Shown: positions 49,560 through 62,113 of the stretch, piece by piece
Position numbering within the stretch: the first letter of the stretch is position 1
Layout: every line of letters starts with the position of its first letter
Origin: Isoetes taiwanensis
Taxonomy: Eukaryota; Streptophyta; Lycopodiopsida; Isoetales; Isoetaceae
Direction of reading: 5' to 3'
Length of the DNA stretch: 64,000 bases
Assembly (NCBI GenBank): GCA_021234155.1
Contig: JAJEKV010000168.1
Coordinates: 62,001-126,000, forward strand
Notes under the pieces: generated by a model
The model's database searches: none
What the model was told of the DNA's origin: nothing
What the model saw: only the letters and a program-made list of their open reading frames with translations
Program-made: the position numbers and the translations under genes

Positions 49560-50568
49560 CCCCCTAAAACGTTCTTTTGCTTGCCAACTTGACGATGGCG
49601 ATGGCAGAAATCCGGCCTTCTACTCCCTTTCCTTTTCTTTTACCCGCTAGATCAGCACCAGGGCACAGCACAAGCAGGCCCAGCTTGACCCTCGCCAGAT
49701 ATGGCGATTACCCTGTACCGGATCCAAACAATGGCGTTGGCCTATGGCTATGGCCCATGTGCGCTGGGCCCCTTTCTGGTGGACAGTGTGAGGTTCCTGT
49801 GCCGTTGTTGTTGAGCGGTAAATTCTGTGAGTTTTTTCTTTTTTCTTTTTGTTTTCTTTGTGGCTTTGTAAATGTGCAGAGTAGAAGAAGGGTAGGGTCG
49901 GGTCCCTCCCGCTCTTTCTCTTTGTCTTTGTTCCTTCATAGTGCCACTGCTGCCCTCTTTTGGTACTGATTGATTGATTGATTGATTGTTTCTTCCTGTT
50001 ATGCTGATGTGCCTAGCGGGCCTGCCAAAGGTCTGGAGCTCCAAATTTTTTCTGGGTTCCCACTTTAGGCTCTTGTACCCTACTTTTTTCTTTCTGGTTT
50101 ACACTGCACAAGGGGAATGAGAGCGCTTGTGCCTTGGCAGCCGCCAGGAGAGTTCCTGGCCTTGCAGGTTTAGGAATTTAGTGTAGATCGTCTTAAGTTG
50201 CCTCAATTTCATGGGGCTTTTGTTGCTGCCCCCATGGGCAGTTTAGATTGGGGCATTTTGCAGCGTAATTTGAGGTATTTGGGCTGAACCGAGCAGCAAA
50301 GGAAGGTTTGCCCAGATGCAAATGTGTAAAGGCTGCTGCTATTCTTGAAACTGGGGTCTTACTTGTTCTTGGTAATAGTAAGATTGTGCAAGGATTACTG
50401 ACTTCTTTATGCTTAGATTTCTTGGGTGAGGAAAAAGTTAGCAGCAAATTTTGAGCTAGGCAACATGGAAGTCGACAATTCTAAGTTGCAAAGGATGGAA
50501 TTGGTGAGATTTTCAAAGCCAGTGAAGGAAACTTCCTAAGCATAGTATATCCTTGATGCACGCTGGCC
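49560..50568 (+). promoter_or_regulatory. Leader and first intron region of the oxygenase-like gene
   Basis: About 49654-49817 is closely conserved with copy 1 (from about 15719) and ends at a possible donor (GCG|GTAAATTCTG at 49818). A frame from ATG 49595 (MAMAEIRPS) runs through it, but its N-terminal part is not shared with copy 1, where the DNA before about 15719 is different, so it is more likely untranslated. A TGAT microsatellite lies at 49967-49987. The next segment to 50530 has short frames only. The real transcription start cannot be fixed. Confidence 0.35.
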
Positions 50569-52897
50569 ATGGCAGGGTCAGGCTTTCCATCTCCATCCCG
50601 AGTCAGATTAACTGACCTTGTCCCTGCAGATGGTCTGCCAACTGAAAACTACAAGAATGCTGTGGCCATGCTTTCTCAGTCGCTGACAAGATATAATACT
50701 GCTGTTATTGAAATCCTTCCAGGTGATGATGTTGTGCTTAAGTGCGTACTTGATTCATCCCGCATGTTCTTTAATCAAAGGCCCATTATTGGGCCAGACA
50801 GTGTTCGTCCCGAAGAGCTTCAGGATTGGAGTAGAACAGTAGGTTATTATTCGGAGTTTCAGTATGGAAGGGAGATGTATGACTACAGACCTGGGCGCAT
50901 GTTGGAAGAGTCATCTGAGCTTCCACCTGCAGGTCTACCTGAACTCTTTACAGCTCTGGGCCGTGCTGCTCGGTACATTTTAGAGGCAATTTGCTGTTCT
51001 TTGGAGCTTAGAAGCTTTTCTTTTGCAGATATGCTTGACAACATGCCATTGAAGCATGGGGAAATTTCCTCATCAATTCTTTCTGTATATTGTCATGGAA
51101 GAACAAGGGTTCATCAGCCTCCTATGGGTTTGGCAGGACAGGAGCATGCCCAATTGCCAGTTTTTGAACCTAACGAACCGCAAGCTGATAAAGGATTTCT
51201 GACATTAGTGCAGTCAGATAGATCAGGACTTCAGATTCGGGATTCTCAAGGGCGCTGGTTTCTTGCTGATTGTGATCTTGGTCCACAAGATATGGTTCTT
51301 CACTTGGGCCATTCTCTGTACCAAGTAACTGCAGGGTACTTTAGTCCCTCGTTCTACAGAACTGAAATTGGAAGCGCAAGTTCTAGCAGTCACAATGCAT
51401 ATGGTAGATGCTCAGTTGCATTTAAATTCATGCCAAAAGCTAGTGGTTACTTGCACTGCCAGGCAATGTCAGCAGCTGGTAGAACGGTGAACATCCAATT
51501 TCAACAAACAGTTAGTGTTCAAGAGTTCATGCAGAGAACACACTCCATAGACCAGTTCCTCAGTGGTAGACCTGGGTTATTGCCCCCACCTGAAGGTATG
51601 AAGTTATGAAGGTGGAAGTCTTTGTTTAATTTATTACTTGATTATGATGTATAACATGACATTCTGGCAATTTGCGTTGTTGTGTTCTTTGTATGTGTTC
51701 CATTTTATTTCTCATTATTATGCATGAAGATGAGTGAGCGACAATCTAGTTATATACTGACCTTGTGAAGTTCCTGATGTAGGGCCTCAAAAACCAAAAA
51801 GAAGGAAACAAATATCTAGGAACAAACCATTGGCACCCTCAAAAAGGTTCCGCCTTGAGGCACAAAGAGTGCTTAAGGAAAGGGTTCAAGAGATTGCAGA
51901 CAGCAAAGGATTAAAAATACGATTTTGCAACTTTAAAGAATGTGAAGAGAATCATCTCACTGCTTCAGACAGTCCCTGTGCAGCAATGCGAGCAGAACTG
52001 GGGTGGCCTTCTGGTGTTCCATTTGTTCATCCTCATGACTTGCCAAACAAAGCCAAACTTGCTTTTCTGGAGGCATATGAACCTGGATGGTCTGCTTCTC
52101 AAGATGGAGCAGAAGTGGGAATTGTGGAATCAGCGCAGCATCCTCATTCACGCCATTGTAAGTCTTAATTCCAATCTTGATACATTGTGTTAGAGCATGA
52201 CATGGGCATAATGCTGGAATGCGCATCAATGTATGGTTGTTAGCAGGCATTTCATTCTCAACATTTTTAAGTTATAGTGGGCATGTAGCATATCACTTTG
52301 ACTTTAGACCATCAAATTGTTCTAAGCCTGGGATGCTTTATTCAGTACATATAGAAGTTAGCAGTGCATTTTCTAAATGCACAAGTACTACTAATTAGCT
52401 GTTGCTGGTGGCAGAGTGGCCCTTGTTTTGACACTTTGACACCCCTGCATTCACAGAATGGACTGCCAAAATCTGCCATAATTCTTGTTAAGTGACAGGA
52501 GCACCACCTGTGGAGGACGTCCGGTTTGCTGTGAAGACGGTCTATGAATACTTGCGTGGCAAAGGCAAACCTGTGCCAACTGGGAAGCCTCAAGTTGTTG
52601 GCCATAAGGTTGATTTGAGTGGTCTTGCAAAAGCATCATATGATGCTGGTGGTCGTGCTCAGGTATATGATGACGTATTCTATTTTGCTGGCATTTAGTC
52701 CTTTGTTTAATGCTGGTTCTTGTCCTGTTCAGTTTGAAGCAGCTGGAGGTTTTCAGCGGTTCATTACAGAGAATTTTCATTTGGAGAATGCTTCTGACAA
52801 AGAAAAGGAGCGGGCCTTAGAACGTCTTAAGAAACTTTATGATCAAGTTCTCAACGACTATGTCGAAGATTTGCTGGCAAGTTCACAGCTTGATTGA
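50569..52897 (+). CDS. Protein with Fe(II)/2-oxoglutarate-oxygenase-like fold, four exons
   Basis: Coding exons are 50569-51595, 51783-52157, 52493-52662 and 52733-52897; the phases join and give 578 residues. Exon 1 reads like an isopenicillin-N-synthase-type dioxygenase: an N-terminal DIOX_N-like part, YDYRPGRM, then QADKGFLTLVQSD (205-217), SGLQIRDSQGRWF, HLGHSLYQVTAGY, SFYRT (260-264) and GRCSVAFKF (279-287). In active members the first and third motifs are HxD and HRV/HRT; here the histidines are Gln and Tyr, while the RxS 2-oxoglutarate motif (RCS) is kept. So it may not bind iron normally. Exons 2-4 add about 237 residues: a basic PKRRKQ segment, a charged helix, a Cys/His-containing stretch and a C-terminal helix. 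The exon 3 acceptor is the less certain one (TTAAG at 52492); the nearby ACAG acceptor would create a stop. Function is not known to me. Confidence 0.8.
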
Positions 52898-52899
52898 TC

Positions 52900-54304
52900 C
52901 AGTAGAGCAAAGGAAAGTAAGGACATTGCTAATTCTTGCATTTTAACTTCAAAATAACGGGAGCCTGCTCTTTGGTGCAACCAGCATTGCTGGATGTATT
53001 ATAATACTGTAGTTCAACCAAGATGGCACCATTTCTCAGTCACCAAGATTATGTTAATACCCTAAAGCATCCCGAAGGGCAGCTCTATACATGTATATAT
53101 GCCATCAGGGTTAGTAACCTTGGCATATTAGAGTTTAGGCATCAATTATCCTTGGGACGAAGAGCCCAAAATTATTAGATTATATACATGGTTAGTGTAC
53201 AATGGGTGATATAACCTGCCATGCATTCTACATAAAGTGGTGAAAGCATTACTGCACACTTAAGTTGTGTGCCTATATAGCCTATCAAAGCAGGAAAAGG
53301 TTTGGATGGTGTACCATAGACTGCTTTTTCCTGACTAACAAATAATTTTTCTTGGATATATCGTGACCTCAGAGTAAAGATGAATGACTTTTTGTAATTT
53401 CAATGTTCTTAAACGTGTACAATAACTTGAGATTGTCGAAGTGTTTCTATTGGTGCTCATAGTTCGATAACCTAATAAGGCAGGAATCTGATTATATTAT
53501 ATGATAATAATCAGGCAAGATTCATGTGACGTTTTAGTTATGGACTTCTATGTCATTCTATTGCAGCATCTGGTCTTTATCTTAAATACCTCATCTAAAT
53601 TGTTAAATTGGCTCTAGATTTTGGGTTGATGGAAGGTTGCCAAGTAATGCTCAACCTCTAGCAATATTTGGCAAAATGCGGCCTCAAGCAATAATGACTA
53701 TATTTGGCAAAATACAACGCTTGTACTGATTTGACAAAATGCGACCAATGTAGCCCTTGTACTACCACTATGTCTTAATGCTAGTGGCCCTTGTCCTAAT
53801 GCTGAATGATTCTTTATAGCTTGTCGTGAGGTGGTCCCTTTGAGTGTAGACCACATAGTTAAAGATGATGGCTCCTATATGTTTGAAAAAATAGGGAAAA
53901 ACTCCAAAACCTTTGAGTGTAGACCACATAATTAAAGACGATGGCTCTTATATGTTTGAAAAAATAGGGAAAAACTCCAAAATACTTCTCAATCTGCTAA
54001 AATTGGCAAAATACCTTTGGTTTAGGGGTATTTTTTTTTATGGAAATGACAATAGTTTTTTTGTGGTATTATAAATGAGAATATGTCCTTCAGATATATT
54101 GTAGATGCTGATGAGATTTTTCATGACAGTTTTCACTTGAAACACATTCCATAATCACACATTATGTTATTTTTAATACACAAAAATGTATACAAGGCCA
54201 TAACTTAAGATTTCGGGCTTCAATTCAAGTGATTTTAGCTTTAGTGGAAAACAATGCATATTATTAAGGACATATTTCTATTTGGATCATCAGGAAAAAA
54301 AAAG
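52900..54304. other. Spacer downstream of oxygenase-like gene, copy 2
   Basis: No gene. The first few hundred bases probably include the 3' untranslated region. TTTGGCAAAATnC motifs recur at about 53667, 53701 and 54004. Confidence 0.5.
53838..53985. repeat. Tandem duplication, about 73-base unit
   Basis: CTTTGAGTGTAGACCACATA followed by AAAGATGATGGCTCCTATAT and a GAAAAAATAGGGAAAAACTC end occurs twice, head to tail, with few differences. Copy 1 has the same pair at about 19889-20040. Confidence 0.8.
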
Positions 54305-55070
54305 GGCACGGTTCTTTAAACCAAGCACATTTTGGCAATTTAGTAAGAAGCTTGAGTCAAGAAGACCTTTTGAACCAGCTCTGTCGCAAGTAATGTCACA
54401 TGATCCTACACTTTCACATGATATAAGAGAATTGGCTCAATCAACACCATAACAAGTGTGCCTGATGAGACCAGTTATAAAGCTCTGCTTTGTCAATTAT
54501 TCTGCATGCATACAAAAAACTTCCTTCTTACAGTCACCCAGATGCATACAATGTATATTGGTTGTAAAATCTACACCGCCTCCAATATTTGACTATGATA
54601 TGTGACGTGAAGCACATTATGTTTTCTATAGGAGGAAAACTTGGTTGCTAAGTTGATTAAAACAAAAACTACTAAGAGCATCTAGATGTTGTTGCATTCT
54701 AGCAAAAGTATAAGTTAAAGGGTCCACATCAACTGCATGTTGTTTAATGATGTGATGACCAAGTCGTGCCCCTCCACCTCCATATTGGGCAATCCAACCC
54801 TCAAGCCGATCAATGAATATCCCAAATGATGTTGGAGAGACTGGACGTCCTTGGCATACTCCCATACTATTGTTGATATGTTGGCTCAATGGTGCATTCC
54901 AGCTGATATTAATTCATACAACTTCAAGTCTCGAGAGACATTCAACTGCAACAATCTCCTTCATAGTTCTTTTCTAGGAACTCTATTGGAAGCCCGTGCA
55001 AAATCCACAAAAACAACAACAATTAAGATCTTGTCTTCTATTACGACTATCCTGTAATAAGATACACAAT
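54305..55070 (-). mobile_element. LINE fragment, catalytic half of reverse transcriptase (copy 2)
   Basis: Reading leftward: KILIVVVFVDFARAS with NRVPRKE (motif A, about 54960-55050); SMGVCQGRPVSPTSFGIFID (motif B, GVxQGxPxSP, about 54805-54870); a block where the YADD motif would be, now HAVDVDP, followed by ARMQQHLDALSSFC; then TLVMVLIEPILLYHVKV (like LFDxLVxPVLLYG) and SSFLLNCQNVLGLK near 54305-54410. This is the order of a non-LTR retrotransposon RT and the region after it. The motif-C aspartates are degenerate and the frame is broken in several places. It could be the same family as the fragment at 9925-10577, which carries the preceding motifs. Confidence 0.75.
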
Positions 55071-55284
55071 GTGAAAATCTGATCAATGATAAAGTGCTGG
55101 GGTCTAAAAGCTACCTGATCAATAGCATGGAAACCCGATTCTCCTGTCCAGAGGTCAATTGTTTTGCTATAATTTCAACATGCAGTTTTGCATGTCTATC
55201 GGAGAGAGAATTGAAGTGAAGTGAAGTGAATTGAAATATTATTTCATCTTTCTGAGATAAGAAAATACAATATTAAAGTTGCAA

Positions 55285-57370
55285 ATACGAGTGATGGGCC
55301 GAATCTTTGAGAACGTGTATGTTTATTTTGTGGTTACTTTATTTGATGATATCCTAGTCTGTAGCAAGTCCTACAAAGAACACAATTTGCATTTGCAAGA
55401 GGTCTTTTCTTGCTTGCGAAAATAATGCATCGGTCTCAATCTAAGAAGATTATATTCTTTCAATATGAGATTGAACGTTTAGGCCATATCTGCACTGAAG
55501 ACCTCAAGATGGATTCTGGTAAAGCGCAAGGAAATTTGATTTGGCCTACCACATCTTCTGTGACTGTTGTGCGTTCCTTTTTTTGATTGTGCAATCAAAT
55601 ATTTTTTCAAAGTTTTGTTCACGTCGCTTCAACTCTAAACATGCACCCTCCATATGGAATGATACTTAAGTTGTTTTTCAAGTTGTGAAGGATGATATGT
55701 TAATCCACATGTACGGTGTTTACTAAAGGCTGGAGAATTCTACTTGACTAGTGTTGCAACTTTGGGTGCAGTTTTATTGCAAGGTCATCCTATCGCTTTT
55801 ATAAGTTGCAAAATTTTGGAATCCAAAAGTCGCTATAGTGTTTATGATAACGAAGTTCTGGTTGTTTTATATGCTTTGACAGTTTGGCGTCATTATGTGT
55901 TGGACTCTGCCATTTATATTTTGGCTGATCAAAGCATTGAGCATATTGTCTCTATCTAAAAGTCAACTTAAGTGGGTTTCTTTTGTACAGTAGTATACTT
56001 TAACAATGGATTAGCATTTGAATAAGGAGAAATTAGTTGTTGATGCCTTAAGTTGGCAAGAATATGATGAGATTATGTTTCTATTGTGTAGTCTGATCAT
56101 TTAGATGAAGTGAAATAACTATATGCAACTGATCTAAATTGAGAAGACATTTGGTTGATGGTCAAACTGGTAATGCTTTTGGATAAAAGCTATTAATGGT
56201 TTCTTATATAAAGTTCTAAAGTTATGTATTGTTCGTACCTTTCGGCAACTTATCATTCGAGAAGTCCATGATGCACCTATTGCTGGTCATCATGGGACCA
56301 TTGCAACTTTGGCTAAGATTGAGCCCTATTTCACTTGGTCTTGCTTACATTGGGATGTGATTGTTTCTTTATCTTTGTGAGTTACGTGCCAAACAGATTA
56401 AAAGAACAACTATGAGACCTCATGGTCTTCCTTTGCCTTTGCTTATCAATAGGCAAGTAAGGTTCCCAATGTCCCTAACATTCATCGACAAATTCTCTTA
56501 AGATAGGAATAGTAGTCTTATTCACTACCTCGAATTGTCCATCAATCTGCGGATAACAATCAGTGGAAAACCTTTAATTTTGTTCTAATTGCATGAATAG
56601 TTCCTTTCAAAATTTGCTTGTGAACTCAGTATCTCGGCCTAAAACAATGGTTCTAGGTAAACTATGTAGATGAAATATATCTTTGATAAAAATTGTTGTA
56701 GCATTAAAGCTGTCAACTTATCTGAAATAAGGAATACTGCTTAGTCAAGCAATATACAATTGTTCAGATAATAGTATTCTTCTATGGCTCATTGAAAAAT
56801 CTACAATAAAATCCATAGTAATTTGTTCTCACTTACTTTGTTGTATAATAACAATGTTTAGTCCACCATTAAGATGATTCTTTTTCATTATTCTTGAGTA
56901 TAAAGATCATATACTTGCTTCAAGTTCGTATTCAGGATGCTCAAATAAAAGAAATCCTCTAAGCTACAACAAGCAATGACTTTTAAAGAAGAAGATTAGG
57001 ATTCACAAAATTCACTTTAAGAAAGAAGTTGGCGTCTCCGTTCCATGGACCATTTCAAGTCATGAAAGTAGCCAATGATAATGCATATAAGCTGTAATAC
57101 ATTGAAAAGTGCATAATTTGTTAGTGGCTCATTTTTTAAAGCTTATCAAGCAAAGGATTTGCCTCAAATAGGGCATATAGGAGGACCAAAATCCATTGAG
57201 GATTTTGAAGTTTCTGAGCCAAATACTTGAATGATAAATCCATTTAGTGGTTCTAAGCAATAAATTAAGTTCGTCAAAAAGCCTTTGGTGGATGCTTCAT
57301 GGGTTCGTGGCAATCTGTTAGAGGCATATTTGGATATTCTTCAAGAATATGAAAACAGGGAGGCATAAGA
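55285..57370 (+). mobile_element. Ty3/gypsy LTR-retrotransposon fossil (pol), copy 2
   Basis: Parts seen in order: reverse transcriptase with LFDDILVCSKSYKEHNLHLQ (about 55330-55400) and ERLGHI; RNase H with GAVLLQGHPIAF, SRYSVYDNEVLVVLYAL and WRHYVLDS (about 55760-55950); integrase zinc-binding region with HDAPIAGHHGTIATLAKIEP (about 56270-56330); integrase core features resembling MDFIVDF, PRTIVLGRDTEFTSKF and DGQFEVVNK, which read from the opposite strand; and a pol-end region finishing WVRGNLLEAYLDILQEYENR (about 57300-57360). The element is old and heavily broken, and no LTRs were identified. RNase H and H2C2 motifs make the Ty3/gypsy assignment firm. Confidence 0.85.
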
Positions 57371-57844
57371 CATTGAAGATGCATCTACTAGCTGGCCTAA
57401 AGAGGGCCAAAACGGGACTATGCTAAGATGGCAAAAGAACTCGAGTACCTTTGCAGCGAAGGACTGCTACAATGTCGGGGGGAATGCAAGATCCAAGTGA
57501 CATGGGCTACTCTTAGCATGCCCACAATGGCCCTTCTAAAAGGGGCTTCACATATTTTAAGTTGAGCCAAAAGGGGCCCATCCTTTTAGAGTTGAGGTTT
57601 GCAGGCAATAAAGATGCTTGGGGAGAGCTCTAGGAGAACTTCTAAGATGTCCCGCTTTTGTGATGATCATGAATTATTATTTGATTAGCATTATATTCCA
57701 CGTTTCCATAACTTCTCGGAGCACCATCTATGCATGACTTGGCATTATATATACTTGAGGTACTTATGTGCATCTTTAATTGCCGAGCCATTAGCACTCG
57801 CCATGATCTTATTTCTACAAACTTATGGATTGCCGACTGCCTAG

Positions 57845-57970
57845 TGCCATCATTACTGCAAAGGTTTTTTCCTTGAAAATATTTCGAGGCATGGTTGGTT
57901 TCCTATGGCCTATTGGTCTTCGTAGATGTTAAAAAGTCTAGTCTAGTCTATTCTATTGTATTCTACTTAT
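57845..57970 (+). repeat. Pentanucleotide-tailed short repeat family (block copy 2)
   Basis: GTGCCATCATTACTGCAAAG, CCTATGGCCTATTGGTCTTC, GTAGATGTTAAAAAGTCTAG and TCTATTCTATTGTATTCTAC. Partner of 23890-24015. Confidence 0.6.
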
Positions 57971-58095
57971 CTGTAGTAGTCCCCTTGCCTCATCTCTGCC
58001 AGGATGTATTCCACTGCTACAATAAATTATGTGTATGCTATTAAGGCATTATCAAAGCATTAAGCAACAAGGAATATTGACGTGCCAATGATGTG

Positions 58096-58142
58096 GTGGC
58101 CTCCATGCTTGGAATGTGGTGGCCTCCATGCTTGGATGTTGG
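58096..58142. repeat. Short tandem repeat, 23-base unit
   Basis: TGGTGGCCTCCATGCTTGGA occurs twice head to tail, then TGGTTGATCC. Also in copy 1 near 24141-24185. Confidence 0.75.
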
Positions 58143-59760
58143 TTGATCCTCGTGCTAGATGGATGTTGGTTGAGCAGACTTCCAGGTTTGCATGTTTGTC
58201 CAGGTGTGGAATTGGACTTGTTGTACAGTCGAAGCCATTTGACATGAAGAACTATTTATATTATAAGTATTTTGAAAATGTATTGTACGTTCCATCTAGA
58301 AACAATGGGGAGGACCACATGGCACAGAAAATTTGCATTTTCTGTATCATGTTTGTCTTGATCCTCAAAACTAGGACGTCCTATCCAGCATGCAGATAAA
58401 CTTGAGAGCAAAATGACCACAATAAGAAAATTAAGTGTTACCTTCAACCAATCGACACCATGTTAGCATAATAATGGCAAGGGCCAAAGGTACACTAGTT
58501 TTCTCAGTTTATCATTGATAATCCATTCTAGTCTTTTTTCCCAAAGTTGGTACATGCTAAAAAGGAGTTTTATGCTAGTGTTATGAATCTAAACCATTTG
58601 AATGAAACATGTATCTCAAAAATATTTATGTTCCTGTGGAAGCATCAAACATATCTAATATTATCATACATCAAGGAGAAGCGTTATGTGTTGATTCAAT
58701 GTTTAATTATAATCTGCATAAAAATCCTGATTATCTGCATTGTCAGTATCCATAGACATCATCAAGAGGGTCTCTTATATAGTTATTAACTTAATACTAA
58801 TCAGAAGGACTATCATCATATGCATGACCCTTTTTTTTGTGAATTAACTTTGCAAACTGAATAAATTTAAAACTGCTACATGCATAATCTGCATACAAGT
58901 AGATTCACATCACCAAATGTTAAACATACCTATTATATTTTTCATAAAAAGGACAAAATATTTGCTAGTACTACACACAACATTGTCTATTAAAGAACAC
59001 ATTCTACTTTTAACATTCAAGAAAGTTATCAAGCAATCTAATTGCTGCTCGAAGCGTGCCGCTAGTTGCAATAAGGTTATCAATCACAGGAAGAATCTTG
59101 TATGCCATGTTTATGAGATCTAACAGCTAATACGTGCAGCACATCCAAAAACTCCTATGCAACGTAGGAATTAAAAACAAAAGGATCTGATATGGTTCAA
59201 TATCATGTTCAGATTTCTGCTATGTGAGAATCATGCCTGCAACATGTTTTCTTGCTTTTTTACCCCTAGAAATTACCCCAAATTATCTTATATGCCATTC
59301 AAATTATAGTTGATTATCAATGCCAATAGCTTGCTCATTTCATAAGGGTATGGATCGGACTTGCTTGTGATATGTTCGATCCAGCGGAAATTTTATAAAG
59401 GATTCTTAAGAAATGCAAGCGGAGAAGGAAAGAGTCATTAAAAAAATGAGTTACTCTTTTGACAAGGCTCCAAAGCATGTGCAACTTCTTGTCTAATTCA
59501 ACAAACATATCTGTCTGATGTAGATGCGTTGGAGTTGCAATAGTAGATTCTGCATGCACAACATTTCGTGCCGGTAAAAACTGGCGTACCTAAATTTGTT
59601 TGAGTCACCTCTCTCGTGATTAGATATTGGCAACAAGGGTATGAAAATTCATGGTAGAAAATAACAAGCTATCACTGTTCTGCTCTATAAGATATATTAT
59701 CAAACAATCCACTGCATGGACCAAGCAAAAATTACGTATTAGGTAATTGCCATGAGGAGG

Positions 59761-59811
59761 GTCATTCCGCCCAGTAAAGTCTCTGGCGGCGCTGCCGGAG
59801 ACTTTACTGGC
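59761..59811. repeat. Strong hairpin, about 20-base arms
   Basis: CATTCCGCCCAGTAAAGTCTC and GAGACTTTACTGGCGGAATG are near-perfect reverse complements around the short loop TGGCGGCGCTGCCG. The matching place in copy 1 (about 25795-25920) has a longer, GC-rich and largely different sequence. Confidence 0.8.
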
Positions 59812-60221
59812 GGAATGCCCGACTCTGGGCAACTACCGGACGTAATCACCACATGGTTCATATTACGAACAAAATGATCTCCGATGGCTATGGCATTCTC
59901 CTTAGAATCTTAGCTTTAGGAGTACTGGCTCCGGCCAAAAACTATGAACACTTAAAAAAATTATCTAGTGTCTAATGCTTGATTTGGCTTTGCTCAGAGC
60001 CCTACACTGAACAAAAGAACTGAAGATCTACTAATATGGAGGAAATAAAGGAGAATAATCAGCCCTATAGCAGAGAATAATTAACGAGATAATCAATCCT
60101 GTGGCAGCAGCGAGAATAATCAGCACCGCTCAAAGAAAACACATGCATTCATCACTAAGAAAGATATATCTAGAAATAAGAAAAGCAGACCTGAAAAGCA
60201 TTCCGGCAAAGGCTTTGGATC

Positions 60222-60272
60222 CGCCTCTTCAATCCGGACACTTTCCACGCCTCTTCATTCCGGACACTTGTG
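60222..60272. repeat. Short tandem repeat, about 26-base unit
   Basis: CGCCTCTTCAATCCGGACAC followed by TTTCCA, then CGCCTCTTCATTCCGGACAC. Also present in copy 1 near 26290-26335. Confidence 0.75.
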
Positions 60273-60420
60273 GCTTAATCTGTGGCTGCCATTTACATTT
60301 GCAACTCTGAAGCAGAGCCATATTCAGCTGTCAAGACAGCTCCGGGCGCAAATTCTTGGCTCCGGAAGTGAAGGGGAAGGGGACTTGCTTCATAATTTTT
60401 TGATATGCCAGCTTCTTGTG

Positions 60421-60525
60421 CTGAAGCAGATATGCCGGAACAGAGAGCAGATAGCAAATCGGAGAGCAGATATGCTGGAGCAGAGATCAGAGAGCAGATC
60501 AGAGAGCAGATAGCAGAGGAGGAGG
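60421..60525. repeat. GAGCAGATA-rich purine stretch
   Basis: Irregular tandem units of AGCAGATA and AGAGAGCAGATC. The copy 1 counterpart (about 26483-26600) keeps the purine richness but most CAG triplets there appear as CG or GCGG. It encodes only a low-complexity Glu/Ser/Arg run. Confidence 0.7.
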
Positions 60526-62113
60526 CGGCGGTAGGCAGCGGCGCCGCTCTCCCTAAAGGGGCAAATTTTATGCCCTATAAAAACTAGAAGAATATATAGT
60601 AATATGAACCATGTGGTGATTACAGTTCCATATTTTGCAGCTTTCCTCAATTGCCATAGCCTAGTTGGGCTTTATGCCTACGAGAAAGAACTTTTCAGAC
60701 TGCACAAATTAAGCCCATCGTTGCTCGCAGTGGCAGTAATCAATTTTCCACCGCGTTTCTAATTTTCTCCACTCCAGATGCTTAAATTCTTAGATCCAAT
60801 GGCAGAAATTACTTTTACCTGAGATGGCTTGCTACATGGACACTTTAGAATCGCAAGAAATGTTGAACTTTCCTTTATAGACAAGCCTCCTGAAAGAAAA
60901 AAAAAACCAACAATTGTTTATATTGTTTTCAACTCCTATATAATTCAGTTTGGCAATAAGCAACAATGCAGGCATTCGACAGTTTTAGGGCTACATGAAG
61001 GATCTTCTTCTGCTCCAGTAACTCCACCGCTGAACCCTCTGCCGGAGAAGCTTGGATAGGTTGCATCTTTCTGCAATAGGGTGGGTTCATGGAGTCCCGT
61101 AAATCAAGTATCTCGGATCTACCACTGACAAAGCCTTAACCAAATCCAAGCTGCGTGCAATTTAAGCAGGCTGCTAGATATTGGAAGAATGCATAACTCC
61201 ATGTTTTGATGTGGGTGATTCAGAACCCTCCATAGCCAAGATGCTAACCAAAATTTGGTATTGTTAAATGCTGCCGAACTCTTCTAATTCTGTCACAATT
61301 TTTCTAATTCTTCTAATTATAATTATATGTGATTTCTATTATCCGAAAACAATTTTCAACAGCCAAGTCACCCCTCAGCTCAGAATTGCACTGGAATTAC
61401 CAAATTACTTAAAAAAAATACAGTCTAGCAAAGGACATAATTTATCAGAAGAATTCATTCACAATCTCCACTCTAAGGCATATATACTCTATAATGCTCC
61501 ACAATGCAGCATTGAATCTTAGTCCGTCGTAGCTAAAAACTCTGCTCTCTCTTCTTTCTTTCTTTTATGATATATCCAGCCACATGTCTATTTCAGTTGG
61601 GAGTATAAGGTTTTCGCATCTTAACATAATATGTAATAAAAACGTTATGTAAAAATAGATAGATTTGCAATTCCATGGTTATAACTTCAGCTCTTACTAC
61701 CTAGTGTAGGTAGAAAGGTATATTTGCAACCATAGTCAGTTACATATAGATGCCAAATTGCTCATCGAGTTGTATATGTTCATTTCAAATAGCGCAAGTG
61801 CATTCTAAATCACAGATACATATTCCATCCAAGCGCAAACTCCACTGACTATCTTTGGATGGAGAAGCGGCTACTAAAGCGGCTACAAAAGATTAGGGGT
61901 TGAAATTCTCAGTTGGAAATCCAAGTTCAATTCTACGGGCACGGGATCAAATCTTGAGTGCTGTCAAATTGCTACACAGTCATTACATGAGTCAACAGAG
62001 GTATGAAAAGAGAAATGTTCGAGGTGGCCTTGGCCACTGCGATAAATTTCTTGTATAATAAGTTTTTTTTTGCCTCCGTCGCTGAATTTTGATGGATGCG
62101 GCAAATTCTTTTT

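Larger units (their letters stand above)
57371..61990. other. Repeat-rich spacer, copy 2
   Basis: No supportable gene. Frames longer than 60 codons here are not conserved with copy 1. Individual repeats inside it are listed separately. Confidence 0.6.

Noticed and set aside
49577-49969. 130-residue frame before the oxygenase-like gene
   Set aside because: Its first part is not conserved with copy 1, it runs through a likely splice donor and it has no domain; more likely leader sequence.
52498-52502. ACAG acceptor for exon 3 of the oxygenase-like gene
   Set aside because: With the strong GTAAGT donor of exon 2 it would place TGA at the junction; the acceptor six bases upstream (TTAAG, 52492) keeps the frame.
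60268-60587. Two short Glu/Arg/Ser-rich frames in the GAGCAGATA stretch
   Set aside because: Low-complexity repeat translations that are not conserved in frame with copy 1.
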